NCBI RefSeq assembly: GCF_900130065.1
Contig: NZ_FQXV01000002.1
Span: 186,001-250,000 of the forward strand
Length of the DNA: 64,000 nt
From: Sporobacter termitidis DSM 10068
Lineage (GTDB): Bacteria > Bacillota > Clostridia > Oscillospirales > Oscillospiraceae
Direction of reading: 5' to 3'
The notes below the pieces were generated by a model, which saw only the letters and a list, made by a program, of their open reading frames with translations, had not been told where the DNA came from and did no database searches. Positions 25,679 through 32,891 of this stretch are shown here, piece after piece. Position numbers and translations under genes: made by a program. Within the stretch, counting starts at the first letter, position 1. Every line of letters begins with the position of its first letter.

Positions 25679-26695
25679 ATGACCGTCAGCGCATGCCTGA
25701 TCGTAAAAAACGAGGAGGCCGTCCTCGCCCGGGCCATCGACTGTTTTAAAGGGCTCGTCGATGAGATCGTCGTGGTCGACACCGGCTCGGCGGATAACAC
25801 GAAAAACATCGCGCTCGGCTTTACCGACAAGGTTTTTGACTACGCCTGGCACGACGACTTTTCCGCCGCCAGGAATTTCGCGTTTTCAAAATGCACGATG
25901 GATTACATCTATTCCGCCGACGCGGACGAGGTGATCGACGACGAAAATCAGCGGAAGCTGAAGGCCCTGCTCGCCGCGCTCCCGGACGACGTGGATGTCG
26001 TCCAGATGCACTACACCAACCAGACCGATAACGGCTCCGTGTACAATTTCGATACGGAGTACCGCCCCAAGCTCTTCAGGCGCCTGCGCCCCTTTCGCTG
26101 GATCGACCCCGTCCACGAGACTGTCGACACCCAGGTCCGCGTCCTGAACAGCGATATCGCCATTATCCACCGGCCCGCGGCGCGGCATTCAAAAAGGGAC
26201 TTTTCGATTTTCCGGCGCGTGGCACAGCCCGGCGCCGCCCTGTCACCCCGGCTCCACCGGCTCTACGCGCAGGAGCTCTTCCTGTCGGGCGACGAGGAGG
26301 ACTTTCTCGGCGCGTATGATTACTTTGAGTGGACCCTGCACGAGGAGGGCTTCGGGGCGGACACCGTCAGGCAGTCCCAATGCGTTGCGGCGAAGTGCTG
26401 CTTTCTGAAAAAAGACGACGGCGGCCTGTTCAAGGCCGCGCTGAAAAACGTGGTCGGCAAGCCGAGCGCCGAGGTCTCCTGCGTCCTGGGCGATCACTAT
26501 TTTGACCAAAACGATTACGAGGAAGCCGCCACCTGGTATTATACCGCGGCCTTCGGCGCCGAGTGCGAGCTGAGCGCCCGTGCCGGCGGCGCGGAGCCGC
26601 TGGCAAAGCTCTCGGAATGTTATCGCCTGATGGGCTTTCAGGAGGACGCCGAAAAATATAAAAAGCTGGCCGGCGACTGGTCACCGGGACAATAA
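25679..26695 (+). CDS. Family 2 glycosyltransferase with helical repeat C-terminal part
   Basis: The 338-residue protein has an N-terminal GT-A domain: SACLIVKNEEAVLARAIDC, then VVVDTGSADNTKNIAL and the metal-binding IYSADADEVIDD near residue 80. RLRPFRWIDPVHETV (about 140) is a typical acceptor-side motif. From about residue 190 it becomes helical and TPR-like (QEDAEKYKKLAGD at the end). This layout matches GT2 enzymes such as those that glycosylate small peptides or proteins, but no peptide substrate gene is visible nearby. There is no membrane segment. An AAAGGAG site precedes ATG 25679. Acceptor and donor are unknown. Confidence 0.85.
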   Translation: MTVSACLIVKNEEAVLARAIDCFKGLVDEIVVVDTGSADNTKNIALGFTDKVFDYAWHDDFSAARNFAFSKCTMDYIYSADADEVIDDENQRKLKALLAALPDDVDVVQMHYTNQTDNGSVYNFDTEYRPKLFRRLRPFRWIDPVHETVDTQVRVLNSDIAIIHRPAARHSKRDFSIFRRVAQPGAALSPRLHRLYAQELFLSGDEEDFLGAYDYFEWTLHEEGFGADTVRQSQCVAAKCCFLKKDDGGLFKAALKNVVGKPSAEVSCVLGDHYFDQNDYEEAATWYYTAAFGAECELSARAGGAEPLAKLSECYRLMGFQEDAEKYKKLAGDWSPGQ

Positions 26696-26728
26696 AGGCC
26701 GGGAGGCAGGATGATTCCCGCCTCCCGG
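26692..26728 (-). terminator. Hairpin between the glycosyltransferase and noc
   Basis: CCGGGAGGC (26699-26707) pairs with GCCTCCCGG (26720-26728). On the minus strand the stem is followed by CCTTTATTG, so it may end the noc transcript; on the plus strand no U-tract follows. Confidence 0.5.
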
Positions 26729-26738
26729 TATATCAGCA

Positions 26739-26800
26739 AATAAAGCCCTTTTGACTTTATCGCAGACTGAAATAAAGCGCACCGGGCTTTATCGACAGCC
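26739..26800. repeat. Nested inverted repeat with GGCTTTATCGACAG copy 2
   Basis: ATAAAGCCC (26740-26748) pairs with GGGCTTTAT (26784-26792), and inside it CTTTAT pairs with ATAAAG around an AGACTG loop. The outer right arm continues into GGCTTTATCGACAG (26785-26798), the 14-mer also found at 10047-10060. It lies just after the noc stop. Confidence 0.45.
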
Positions 26801-26803
26801 ATT

Positions 26804-27622
26804 TTATTTGTTTGCCTTCGGGATTTTGATCGTCAGGATGATCTCCTCCTCCGTCTCGTCGCGGCCGTACCGGGCGGCGATGCCGGACTGCTGCATCATC
26901 GTCATGCCGCGCGCCACCGTGTTCATAAAAAGGCGCACGTCCTTCAGGACGTAGACGGGCTTTTTCGGCGGCGCCTTTTCTTTTTGCCCCTTTTTCTGCA
27001 GCAACTCCTCTATGTACTCCTCGGTGTTCGCCACGTTCAGGTTTTTCTTAACGATCTGCTCGAAGGTCTCCAGGCGGTCCTGCTCCTCCTCCAGCCTTAA
27101 CAGCGCCCTGGCGTGGCGCTCCGTCAGGCCGGTGTCCCGGATCATAAAAAGGAGCTCCGGGGAGAGCTTCAAAATGCGCAGCTTATTGGATACCGCCGAC
27201 TGGGACAAGCCCACCAGCCGCGCCACCTCTTCCTGCCTGTAGCCGTGGATATTCACAAGCCTGTACAGCCCTTCGGCCTCCTCGATAAAGTCCAGATCCT
27301 TCCTCTGGAGGTTTTCCACCAGCGCCAGGATGGACGACTCCTGCGAATCTACGTCCAGGATGATGCAAGGCACCTCCTTGAGTCCCACCAGCTTTGCCGC
27401 CCTGAGCCGCCGCTCGCCGGAGACGAGCTCGTATCCGCTGCCGCGCTTCCGCACCGACAGCGGCTGCAGGATGCCGTACCGCGAAATGCTGCCGGCCAGC
27501 TCCCGCATCGCGTTCGGCTCGAACGTTTTGCGGGGCTGCGCGGGGTTCGGCAGAATCTCACCCGCCGGAAGATAGACGATGCGGCTGGCTTCATAGAGCC
27601 CGCGCTTTTTCATGAGCTGCAT
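26804..27622 (-). CDS. noc: Nucleoid occlusion/ParB-like DNA-binding protein
   Basis: The 272-residue protein has the ParB/Noc fold. An N-terminal CTPase/ParB box (LPNPAQPRKTFEP, about 22-34; SGERRLRAAKLVGLKEVPCI, about 69-88; ENLQRKDLDFIEEAEGL) is followed by a helix-turn-helix (QEEVARLVGLSQSAVSNKLRIL, about 132-153) and a C-terminal dimerisation part. Noc blocks division over the chromosome, while ParB marks the origin; no parA/soj neighbour or parS site was seen, which favours Noc. The N-terminus carries a short basic and aromatic start (MKKRGLYEASRIVYLP) rather than a clear amphipathic membrane helix. ATG 27622 follows AAGGGAAG. Confidence 0.85.
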   Translation of the reverse strand: MQLMKKRGLYEASRIVYLPAGEILPNPAQPRKTFEPNAMRELAGSISRYGILQPLSVRKRGSGYELVSGERRLRAAKLVGLKEVPCIILDVDSQESSILALVENLQRKDLDFIEEAEGLYRLVNIHGYRQEEVARLVGLSQSAVSNKLRILKLSPELLFMIRDTGLTERHARALLRLEEEQDRLETFEQIVKKNLNVANTEEYIEELLQKKGQKEKAPPKKPVYVLKDVRLFMNTVARGMTMMQQSGIAARYGRDETEEEIILTIKIPKANK

Positions 27623-27698
27623 ACGACTGCGCTTCCCTTCGTATATATAGTGGTCATGCTTTGATGTTACACTATATATAGCAAGAAATAGGCAGAAA

Positions 27699-27734
27699 AA
27701 AGGCGGGAAATTTATTCCCGCCCGATTTTTTTAT
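27699..27734. terminator. Bidirectional terminator between noc and the coiled-coil gene
   Basis: GGCGGGAA (27703-27710) pairs with TTCCCGCC (27716-27723). A6 precedes it and a T8 run follows after CGA. On the minus strand it ends the coiled-coil gene transcript before the noc promoter region. Confidence 0.8.
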
Positions 27735-27836
27735 ATTTTCGGCTTAAATTTTCAGTAAAATTTCTTTTTTCGGCTTCGGATTACGCCGCAGCCGGTACGA
27801 TATGCCGGAAACCGACGAGGTCACCGGCATAAAAAT

Positions 27837-28205
27837 TCAGCTGGCTTTTATCTCAAGCTGCTCTATACGCTTTTCCAGAGCTTCAATTTTGCGCTCAAGC
27901 TTGCGCTCAGTCTCGTACTGCTTTTCATGGGTCAAAATATATCCGTCTGTCAATGAATCAAGACGCTTTACGATATCGTTTTCTATCTTGAGATTTGTTT
28001 TAACGACCTCTTGCTCAATAGTGGTCAATCTTTCGCCCGTCTTGACGGCTTCCTGCTCAATACCGGTCAATCTTTCGCCCGTTTTAACGGCTTCCTGCTC
28101 AATACCGGTCAATCTTTCGCCCGTTTTAACGGCTTCCTGCTCAATATTGGCCAATCTTGCGTTCATATCTGACAGCATTTGCAGAATCTTCTCTTCGTTC
28201 GTCAT
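27837..28205 (-). CDS. Coiled-coil protein with 14-residue repeats, 122 aa
   Basis: The protein starts MTNEEKILQMLSDMNARLAN and then repeats the unit IEQEAVKTGERLTG three times (about residues 21-62), each two heptads long, before a longer coiled coil (NDIVKRLDSLTDGYILTHEKQYE, then KLERKIEALEKRIEQLEIK). There is no signal peptide or membrane segment, so it is probably a rod-like oligomer in the cytoplasm. The coding DNA has three near-identical tandem 42-bp units at 28023-28148. It lies 36 bases after aspS on the same strand. Similar short coiled-coil proteins occur in Firmicutes and phages, but I do not recognise a function. Confidence 0.7.
   Translation of the reverse strand: MTNEEKILQMLSDMNARLANIEQEAVKTGERLTGIEQEAVKTGERLTGIEQEAVKTGERLTTIEQEVVKTNLKIENDIVKRLDSLTDGYILTHEKQYETERKLERKIEALEKRIEQLEIKAS
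28023..28148 (-). repeat. Three tandem 42-bp coding repeats
   Basis: Units start at 28023, 28065 and 28107 (GGTCAATCTTTCGCCCGT on the plus strand). Units 2 and 3 are identical apart from their last bases; unit 1 has two changes in the middle. Each encodes 14 residues, so copy number can change without breaking the frame or the heptad phase. Confidence 0.85.
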
Positions 28206-28241
28206 AGAAGCACCCCTTGATGGAATTATATGTTTCCGGTA

Positions 28242-30041
28242 TCAGGTTGTCAAGGTGTCGCGGGTCAGACCGATCTTCAGCTCGTCCAGCTGTTTTTTGT
28301 CGACCGCGTCGGGGCTGCTCGTCATGGGCTCGGAGGCGTTCTGCACCTTCGGGAAGGCGATGACGTCGCGGATGCTGTCGGCGCCCACCAGGAGCATGAC
28401 AAGCCGGTCCAGGCCGTAAGCGAGGCCGCCGTGGGGCGGCGCGCCGTATTTGAAGGCGTTGATGAAATACCCGAACCGCTCCTGCGCCTCCTCACTGGTG
28501 AAGCCGAGGGCCCTGAACACCGTTTCCTGCATCTCGGGGGTGGAAATACGGATGGAGCCGCCGCCCAGCTCGATGCCGTTCAGAACAATGTCGTATGCCT
28601 TGGCGCGGCAGTTCTGCTTGTCCGTCTCCAGCTTGTCGATATCCTCGTCCATAGGCGCCGTAAAGGGATGGTGCACGGCCACATAGCGCCCCTCCTCCTC
28701 GGAGTACTCGAACATGGGAAATTCCGTGACCCACAGGAGCTTGTAATCGTCCTTCCGGATGAGGCCGAGCCGCCTGGCGCACTCGATGCGGAGCGCTCCC
28801 AGAGCGGTGAAAACGGTTTTATCCCTGCCGTCGGCGACGATGAGGATGAGGTCCCCCGTTTTCGCCCCGGCACGGGCGATGATCTTTTCGTTTTCCTCCT
28901 CCGTCATGAACTTGGCAAAGGAGGAGCTCACGCCGTCAGCGCCCAGGCGCATCCACGCCAGGCCCTTGGCGCCGTAAGTTTTGACAAACTCCACCAGAGC
29001 GTCGATCTGCTTTCTCGGAAAGGCCTCCGCCCCGCCGGGGACGCTAATAAGGCGCACGCTGCCGCCGGCGGCGACCGGGTCGGAAAATACCTTAAAGCCG
29101 CAGTTTTGAACGAGGTCGCTGACGTTTTTGAGCTCCAGGCCAAAGCGGAGGTCCGGCTTGTCCGAGCCGTAGCGCTCCATCGCCTCGGCGTAAGGCACGC
29201 GCAGAATCGGCGTATCGATGTCGATATTCAGCACATTTTTAAAGACTGTCTTTAAAAAGCCCTCGTTGACGGCGATCACATCGTCCGTCTCCACAAAGGA
29301 CATTTCCAGGTCGATCTGGGTAAATTCCGGCTGGCGGTCGGCCCGGAGGTCCTCGTCCCGAAAGCAGCGGGCGATCTGAAAATACTTGTCGAAGCCGGCC
29401 AGCATCAGCATCTGCTTATACTGCTGGGGCGACTGGGGCAGCGCGTAAAATTTGCCCGGGTGGACCCGGCTGGGCACGAGATAGTCTCGCGCGCCCTCCG
29501 GGGTCGACTTTGTGAGCATCGGCGTCTCGATCTCATAAAAGCCGCTCTCGTCGAAATAGTCCCGGGCGGTTTTGACCACCTTGTGGCGGACGGCGATGGC
29601 CCGCTGCATCTCGGGGCGGCGCAGGTCCAGATAGCGGTACTTGAGGCGGAGCATGTCGTTGACATCGGAGTTGTCCACGATCTCAAACGGCGGCGTTTCG
29701 GACTCGGCCAGAACACGCAGCTCCGTCACCTCCAGCTCCACCTCTCCGGTGGGCAGGTCTTTATTCTTGGAGGACCGTTCGCGGAGCTTTCCGCGGGCGG
29801 CCAGTACAAATTCGCTCCGGACGGTAAACGCTTTTTTGAAAATCTCTCTGTCGGTACTGTCGTCAAACGCCAGCTGCAGGATGCCTGTGCGGTCCCGGAG
29901 GTCGATGAAGATGAGCTGCCCCAGGTCACGCCGGCGCTGCACCCACCCGCAGACGGCCACGTCCCTGCCGATATCGCCGGGCCGCGGCGTCCCGCAATAC
30001 GTTGTGCGTTTGAAGCCTTTGAGAGATTCCATTTGATACAC
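28242..30041 (-). CDS. aspS: Aspartyl-tRNA synthetase
   Basis: The 599-residue class II synthetase has the bacterial layout. An N-terminal OB anticodon domain (VAVCGWVQRRRDLGQLIFIDLRDRTG) is followed by the catalytic core with motif 2 (FRDEDLRADRQPEFTQIDLEMS, about 217-238), a GAD insertion (about 290-410) and motif 3 (GLAYGLDRLVMLLVG, about 535). ATG 30041 is 18 bases from the hisS stop, so the two synthetases form an operon, an order common in Firmicutes. No T-box leader was seen between mgsA and hisS. Discriminating versus non-discriminating specificity was not assigned. Confidence 0.96.
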   Translation of the reverse strand: MYQMESLKGFKRTTYCGTPRPGDIGRDVAVCGWVQRRRDLGQLIFIDLRDRTGILQLAFDDSTDREIFKKAFTVRSEFVLAARGKLRERSSKNKDLPTGEVELEVTELRVLAESETPPFEIVDNSDVNDMLRLKYRYLDLRRPEMQRAIAVRHKVVKTARDYFDESGFYEIETPMLTKSTPEGARDYLVPSRVHPGKFYALPQSPQQYKQMLMLAGFDKYFQIARCFRDEDLRADRQPEFTQIDLEMSFVETDDVIAVNEGFLKTVFKNVLNIDIDTPILRVPYAEAMERYGSDKPDLRFGLELKNVSDLVQNCGFKVFSDPVAAGGSVRLISVPGGAEAFPRKQIDALVEFVKTYGAKGLAWMRLGADGVSSSFAKFMTEEENEKIIARAGAKTGDLILIVADGRDKTVFTALGALRIECARRLGLIRKDDYKLLWVTEFPMFEYSEEEGRYVAVHHPFTAPMDEDIDKLETDKQNCRAKAYDIVLNGIELGGGSIRISTPEMQETVFRALGFTSEEAQERFGYFINAFKYGAPPHGGLAYGLDRLVMLLVGADSIRDVIAFPKVQNASEPMTSSPDAVDKKQLDELKIGLTRDTLTT

Positions 30042-30059
30042 TCCTGATTCGTTATTTCT

Positions 30060-31424
30060 TTATTTCTGCGGTTCCTTCACCGGCGCGCCCTCGCGCAGGC
30101 CGGATATCTTTGCCTTGACGGCCGCCGTGACCATGGCGGCCGACGCCGTGGTCTGCGCGCCGGTGGCCATATCCTTGACGGTCACCAGGTCCTGTGAAAT
30201 TTCGTCCTCGCCGAGAAACACTGCAAACGGGATCTTCAGCTTGTCGGCGTAGGAGACCTTGGCCTTGAACTTTTTGTTTTCGCTGTACACCTGCACGCGC
30301 AGCCCCTCTTGGCGCATCATCGTGGCCAGGGCGATGGCCGGGGCGCGGTCCTCCGTCATGGGGAGGATGAGCACGTCCGCCGGGGCGGTCAGCAGCGCGC
30401 CGTTTAAGTACCCCTGATCCTCCAGGACGAAAAACAGCCGCGTCAGGCCGATGGAGATGCCCACGCCGGGGAGCTTGCGGTCCGTATAATACCCGGCCAG
30501 GTTGTCGTAGCGCCCGCCGGAGCATATCGAACCGATCTCCGGGTGGTCGAGCATCGCCGTCTCGTAGACGGTGCCTGTGTAATAATCGAGCCCCCGGGCG
30601 ATGGTCAGGTCGACTGTAAAATGCGTCTCCGGCACGCCGAAGGCCGACATGTATTTCGTAACCGTCGCCAGCTCCTCCAGCCCCAGGTCAAACGCCGCGT
30701 TCCGGCCCCGGTATTCGCCGAGCTTTTCAATCGGGTCGGCCCCGGTATCCTGGCAGGTGATGATATCGACGATCCGGCGGGCCACGTCCTCCGGCACGCC
30801 GACGTCATTTTCCAGAAGGCCGAGGACCTTCTCCCGCCCGAGCTTATCGAGCTTATCGATGGTGCGCATCACGTCGCCGGCCTTGCCGCCGACGCCCAAA
30901 AGCTCAAACAGCCCGTTTAAAACCTTGCGGTTATTGACGCGGATGACGAAGCGCTTCAGCCCCAGCGTGTCGAAGCAGCGGTAAATGATGCTGGGGATCT
31001 CCGCCTCGTTGATGATATCCAGTGTCCCGTCCCCGATGACATCGATATCCGCCTGGTAAAACTCCCGGAAGCGGCCGCGCTGGGCCCGCTCGCCGCGGTA
31101 GACCTTGCCGATCTGGTACCGCCGGAAGGGAAAGGTCAGGTCATTCCCGTGCAGCGCCACGTACTTGGCCAGCGGCACCGTCAGGTCAAAGCGGAGGGAC
31201 AGGTCGCTGTCGCCCTTTGTAAAGCGGTAAATCTGCTTTTCCGTCTCGCCGCCGCCCTTGGCCAGCAGGACCTCGGAGGACTCGATGAGCGGCGTGTCCA
31301 GCGGCGTAAAGCCGTAAAGCGCGTAGGACGCGCGCAGCGCCTCGACCATTTTGTCGAACAGCACCTGGCGCTCCGGCAGAAGCTCCATAAAGCCCGACAA
31401 TGTGCGGGGTGTGACTTTTTCCAT
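30060..31424 (-). CDS. hisS: Histidyl-tRNA synthetase
   Basis: The 454-residue class II synthetase begins MEKVTPRTLSGFMELLPERQ. Motif 1 lies near residue 45, motif 2 is FRRYQIGKVYRGERAQRGRFREFYQADIDVIG (about 100-130), and the histidine-specific loop is ARGLDYYTGTVYETA near 280. A C-terminal anticodon-binding domain follows (ADVLILPMTEDRAPAIALATMMRQEGLRV). A longer open frame extends to 31787, but it overlaps mgsA and has no homology, so ATG 31424 is taken, with AAGGAG-like bases upstream. It is followed by aspS. Confidence 0.96.
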   Translation of the reverse strand: MEKVTPRTLSGFMELLPERQVLFDKMVEALRASYALYGFTPLDTPLIESSEVLLAKGGGETEKQIYRFTKGDSDLSLRFDLTVPLAKYVALHGNDLTFPFRRYQIGKVYRGERAQRGRFREFYQADIDVIGDGTLDIINEAEIPSIIYRCFDTLGLKRFVIRVNNRKVLNGLFELLGVGGKAGDVMRTIDKLDKLGREKVLGLLENDVGVPEDVARRIVDIITCQDTGADPIEKLGEYRGRNAAFDLGLEELATVTKYMSAFGVPETHFTVDLTIARGLDYYTGTVYETAMLDHPEIGSICSGGRYDNLAGYYTDRKLPGVGISIGLTRLFFVLEDQGYLNGALLTAPADVLILPMTEDRAPAIALATMMRQEGLRVQVYSENKKFKAKVSYADKLKIPFAVFLGEDEISQDLVTVKDMATGAQTTASAAMVTAAVKAKISGLREGAPVKEPQK

Positions 31425-31444
31425 GTTTTTCTCCTTGTTCAGCG

Positions 31445-31480
31445 GGAATAAACAAACATAGGCGGGGGCACGCCCCCGCC
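31445..31480 (-). terminator. GC-rich hairpin between mgsA and hisS
   Basis: GGCGGGGGC (31461-31469) pairs with GCCCCCGCC (31472-31480), followed on the minus strand by TATGTTTGTTTATT. It may attenuate transcription from mgsA into hisS. A nearby GCCCTACC (31493-31500) resembles the tail of the CTAC hairpin repeats. Confidence 0.45.
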
Positions 31481-31503
31481 CAGCCAAATGTTGCCCTACC
31501 GCA

Positions 31504-31905
31504 TTAGTGTTTTGGGTTGACGATGTCGCGCCAGTCGAGGTCGCCGCGCTTGAGGCCCTGTATGAGAACCTCGGCCGTCGCCACGTTGGACGCGAACGGC
31601 ACATTGTACTGATCGCACAGCCGCGCGATGTCGTTGACGCTGTTGCCGGAATCCGTGATGGACGGGTCGCAGAAATACAGCACGAGGTCGAGCTCGTTAT
31701 AGGCGATACGCGCGCCGATCTGCTGGTCGCCGCCCTGATTTCCGGACAGATATAGTGTAATCGGCAGCCCTGTCGCCTCGGAGACAAGACGGCCTGTCGT
31801 ATTCGTTGCGCAGAGTGAATGTCCGGCCAGAATGCCGCAGTAGGCGATACAAAATTGCACCATCAGTTCTTTTTTCCGGTCGTGTGCCATAAGTGCTATG
31901 TTCAA
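31504..31905 (-). CDS. mgsA: Methylglyoxal synthase
   Basis: The enzyme converts dihydroxyacetone phosphate to methylglyoxal and phosphate, a bypass of lower glycolysis when phosphate is short. The 133-residue sequence has the family core: MNIALMAHDRKKELM at the start with the catalytic-region histidine, ATNTTGRL (about 34-41), the substrate loop SGNQGGDQQIGARI (about 54-67) and CDPSITDSGNSVNDIARLCD with the catalytic aspartates. It lies 35 bases after minD. The minD-mgsA order is common in Clostridia. Confidence 0.93.
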   Translation of the reverse strand: MNIALMAHDRKKELMVQFCIAYCGILAGHSLCATNTTGRLVSEATGLPITLYLSGNQGGDQQIGARIAYNELDLVLYFCDPSITDSGNSVNDIARLCDQYNVPFASNVATAEVLIQGLKRGDLDWRDIVNPKH

Positions 31906-31940
31906 AACAGCCGCCTTCTTTCTGAATTTATTCCGTCAGA

Positions 31941-32693
31941 TTATGCTCTTGACCATCGCTTGACAAGAGGGATGCGTTCGCCGGTGAGGCGCCGGGCGAT
32001 CTGGAGGAATTGCAGAGCCGCCCTTTTGTTTTCATATAAAATCAGCGGCGTCTCGCTGTTCGATGCGAGAAAGACCTCCTCGTCCTCCTCCACAAGGCCA
32101 ACGAGGCGCGCGCCGATGGCGTCGATCACATCATCCACCGTGGTCGAGAGCTTTCGAAAATTCCGGCCGCTGACGCGGTTGACAATGAGCCGGAGCTCCC
32201 GGACGCCCAGACTGCGCAGCTCTTCCGCCACCCGCTGGCCGTCCCGCATGCTGGACATGTCGCCCACGGTCACGATGAGCGCCATGTCGGCGCCCTGCGC
32301 GGCCAGGCGGAAGCCGGGCCCGATGCCGGCGGGCGCGTCGATGAGGCAGTAGTCAAACTGCTCCCTGATTTGCGCCGTGAGCCCCGCCATATCGTCGGCA
32401 TCGATCTCCTCCGGGCCGTGAAAGGCCGGCGCCGGCAGAAAATACAGGTTTTTGATTCTCGGATGCTCGGCGCAGGCCTCAAGAAGCTCGGTACGTCCCT
32501 GGAGGACGTCGAAAAAATCGGTGACCGTATACTCGGTCATCCCGATGATGATGTCGAGGTTCCGAAGGCCGGCGTCGCAGTCGATGCAAAGCGTCTTATG
32601 CCCCAGCGCGGCCAGACAGGAAGATATGGCGCCGACAGATGTTGTTTTGCCCGTGCCGCCCTTGCCGGAGGCGACAACGATAACCTTGCCCAT
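31941..32693 (-). CDS. minD: Septum site-determining ATPase MinD
   Basis: MinD is a deviant-Walker ATPase that places division inhibitors at the membrane. The 250-residue protein starts MGKVIVVASGKGGTGKTTS with the signature lysine in GKGGTGKTT; LGHKTLCIDCDAGLRNLDIIIGM and FDYCLIDAPAGIGPG follow. The C-terminus, RRLTGERIPLVKRWSRA, could form a short amphipathic membrane helix. I chose ATG 32693 (ribosome site GGAGACGGAC) because the frame upstream to 32756 overlaps a strong promoter at 32756-32728. No minC or minE gene is present in the surrounding cluster. Confidence 0.93.
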   Translation of the reverse strand: MGKVIVVASGKGGTGKTTSVGAISSCLAALGHKTLCIDCDAGLRNLDIIIGMTEYTVTDFFDVLQGRTELLEACAEHPRIKNLYFLPAPAFHGPEEIDADDMAGLTAQIREQFDYCLIDAPAGIGPGFRLAAQGADMALIVTVGDMSSMRDGQRVAEELRSLGVRELRLIVNRVSGRNFRKLSTTVDDVIDAIGARLVGLVEEDEEVFLASNSETPLILYENKRAALQFLQIARRLTGERIPLVKRWSRA

Positions 32694-32727
32694 GTCCGTC
32701 TCCAATCTGCCACAGAATTTTCTTATC

Positions 32728-32756
32728 ATTATATACAATTTATTGCCGGTTGACAA
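32728..32756 (-). promoter_or_regulatory. Promoter of minD
   Basis: On the minus strand TTGTCA (32756-32751), 17 bases and TATAAT (32733-32728) precede minD by 35 bases. The minD-mgsA genes can therefore be transcribed independently of the upstream mreCD-mrdA genes. Confidence 0.75.
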
Positions 32757-32891
32757 GTCGCAAATTCGTACAGAATTGTTAATTTCATCGGCCTATCCAT
32801 ACATAATTTGTCTCATATTATCTAATTTCGGCACAAATCGGCACGCCATTACGGCTTTACGAAACTTTTACGCGGGCAGCGGAACCGGCAA

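Noticed and set aside
28023-28148. Tandem repeats as a CRISPR array
   Set aside because: The units are directly adjacent with no spacers and encode in-frame coiled-coil heptads; no cas genes are present.
31425-31503. T-box leader for hisS-aspS
   Set aside because: The gap is under 80 bases, too short for a T-box, and lacks the TGG-containing anti-terminator motif.
31425-31787. N-terminal extension of hisS
   Set aside because: The frame overlaps mgsA in another phase, reads as Arg/Ser-rich nonsense and has no synthetase homology; ATG 31424 fits the family start.
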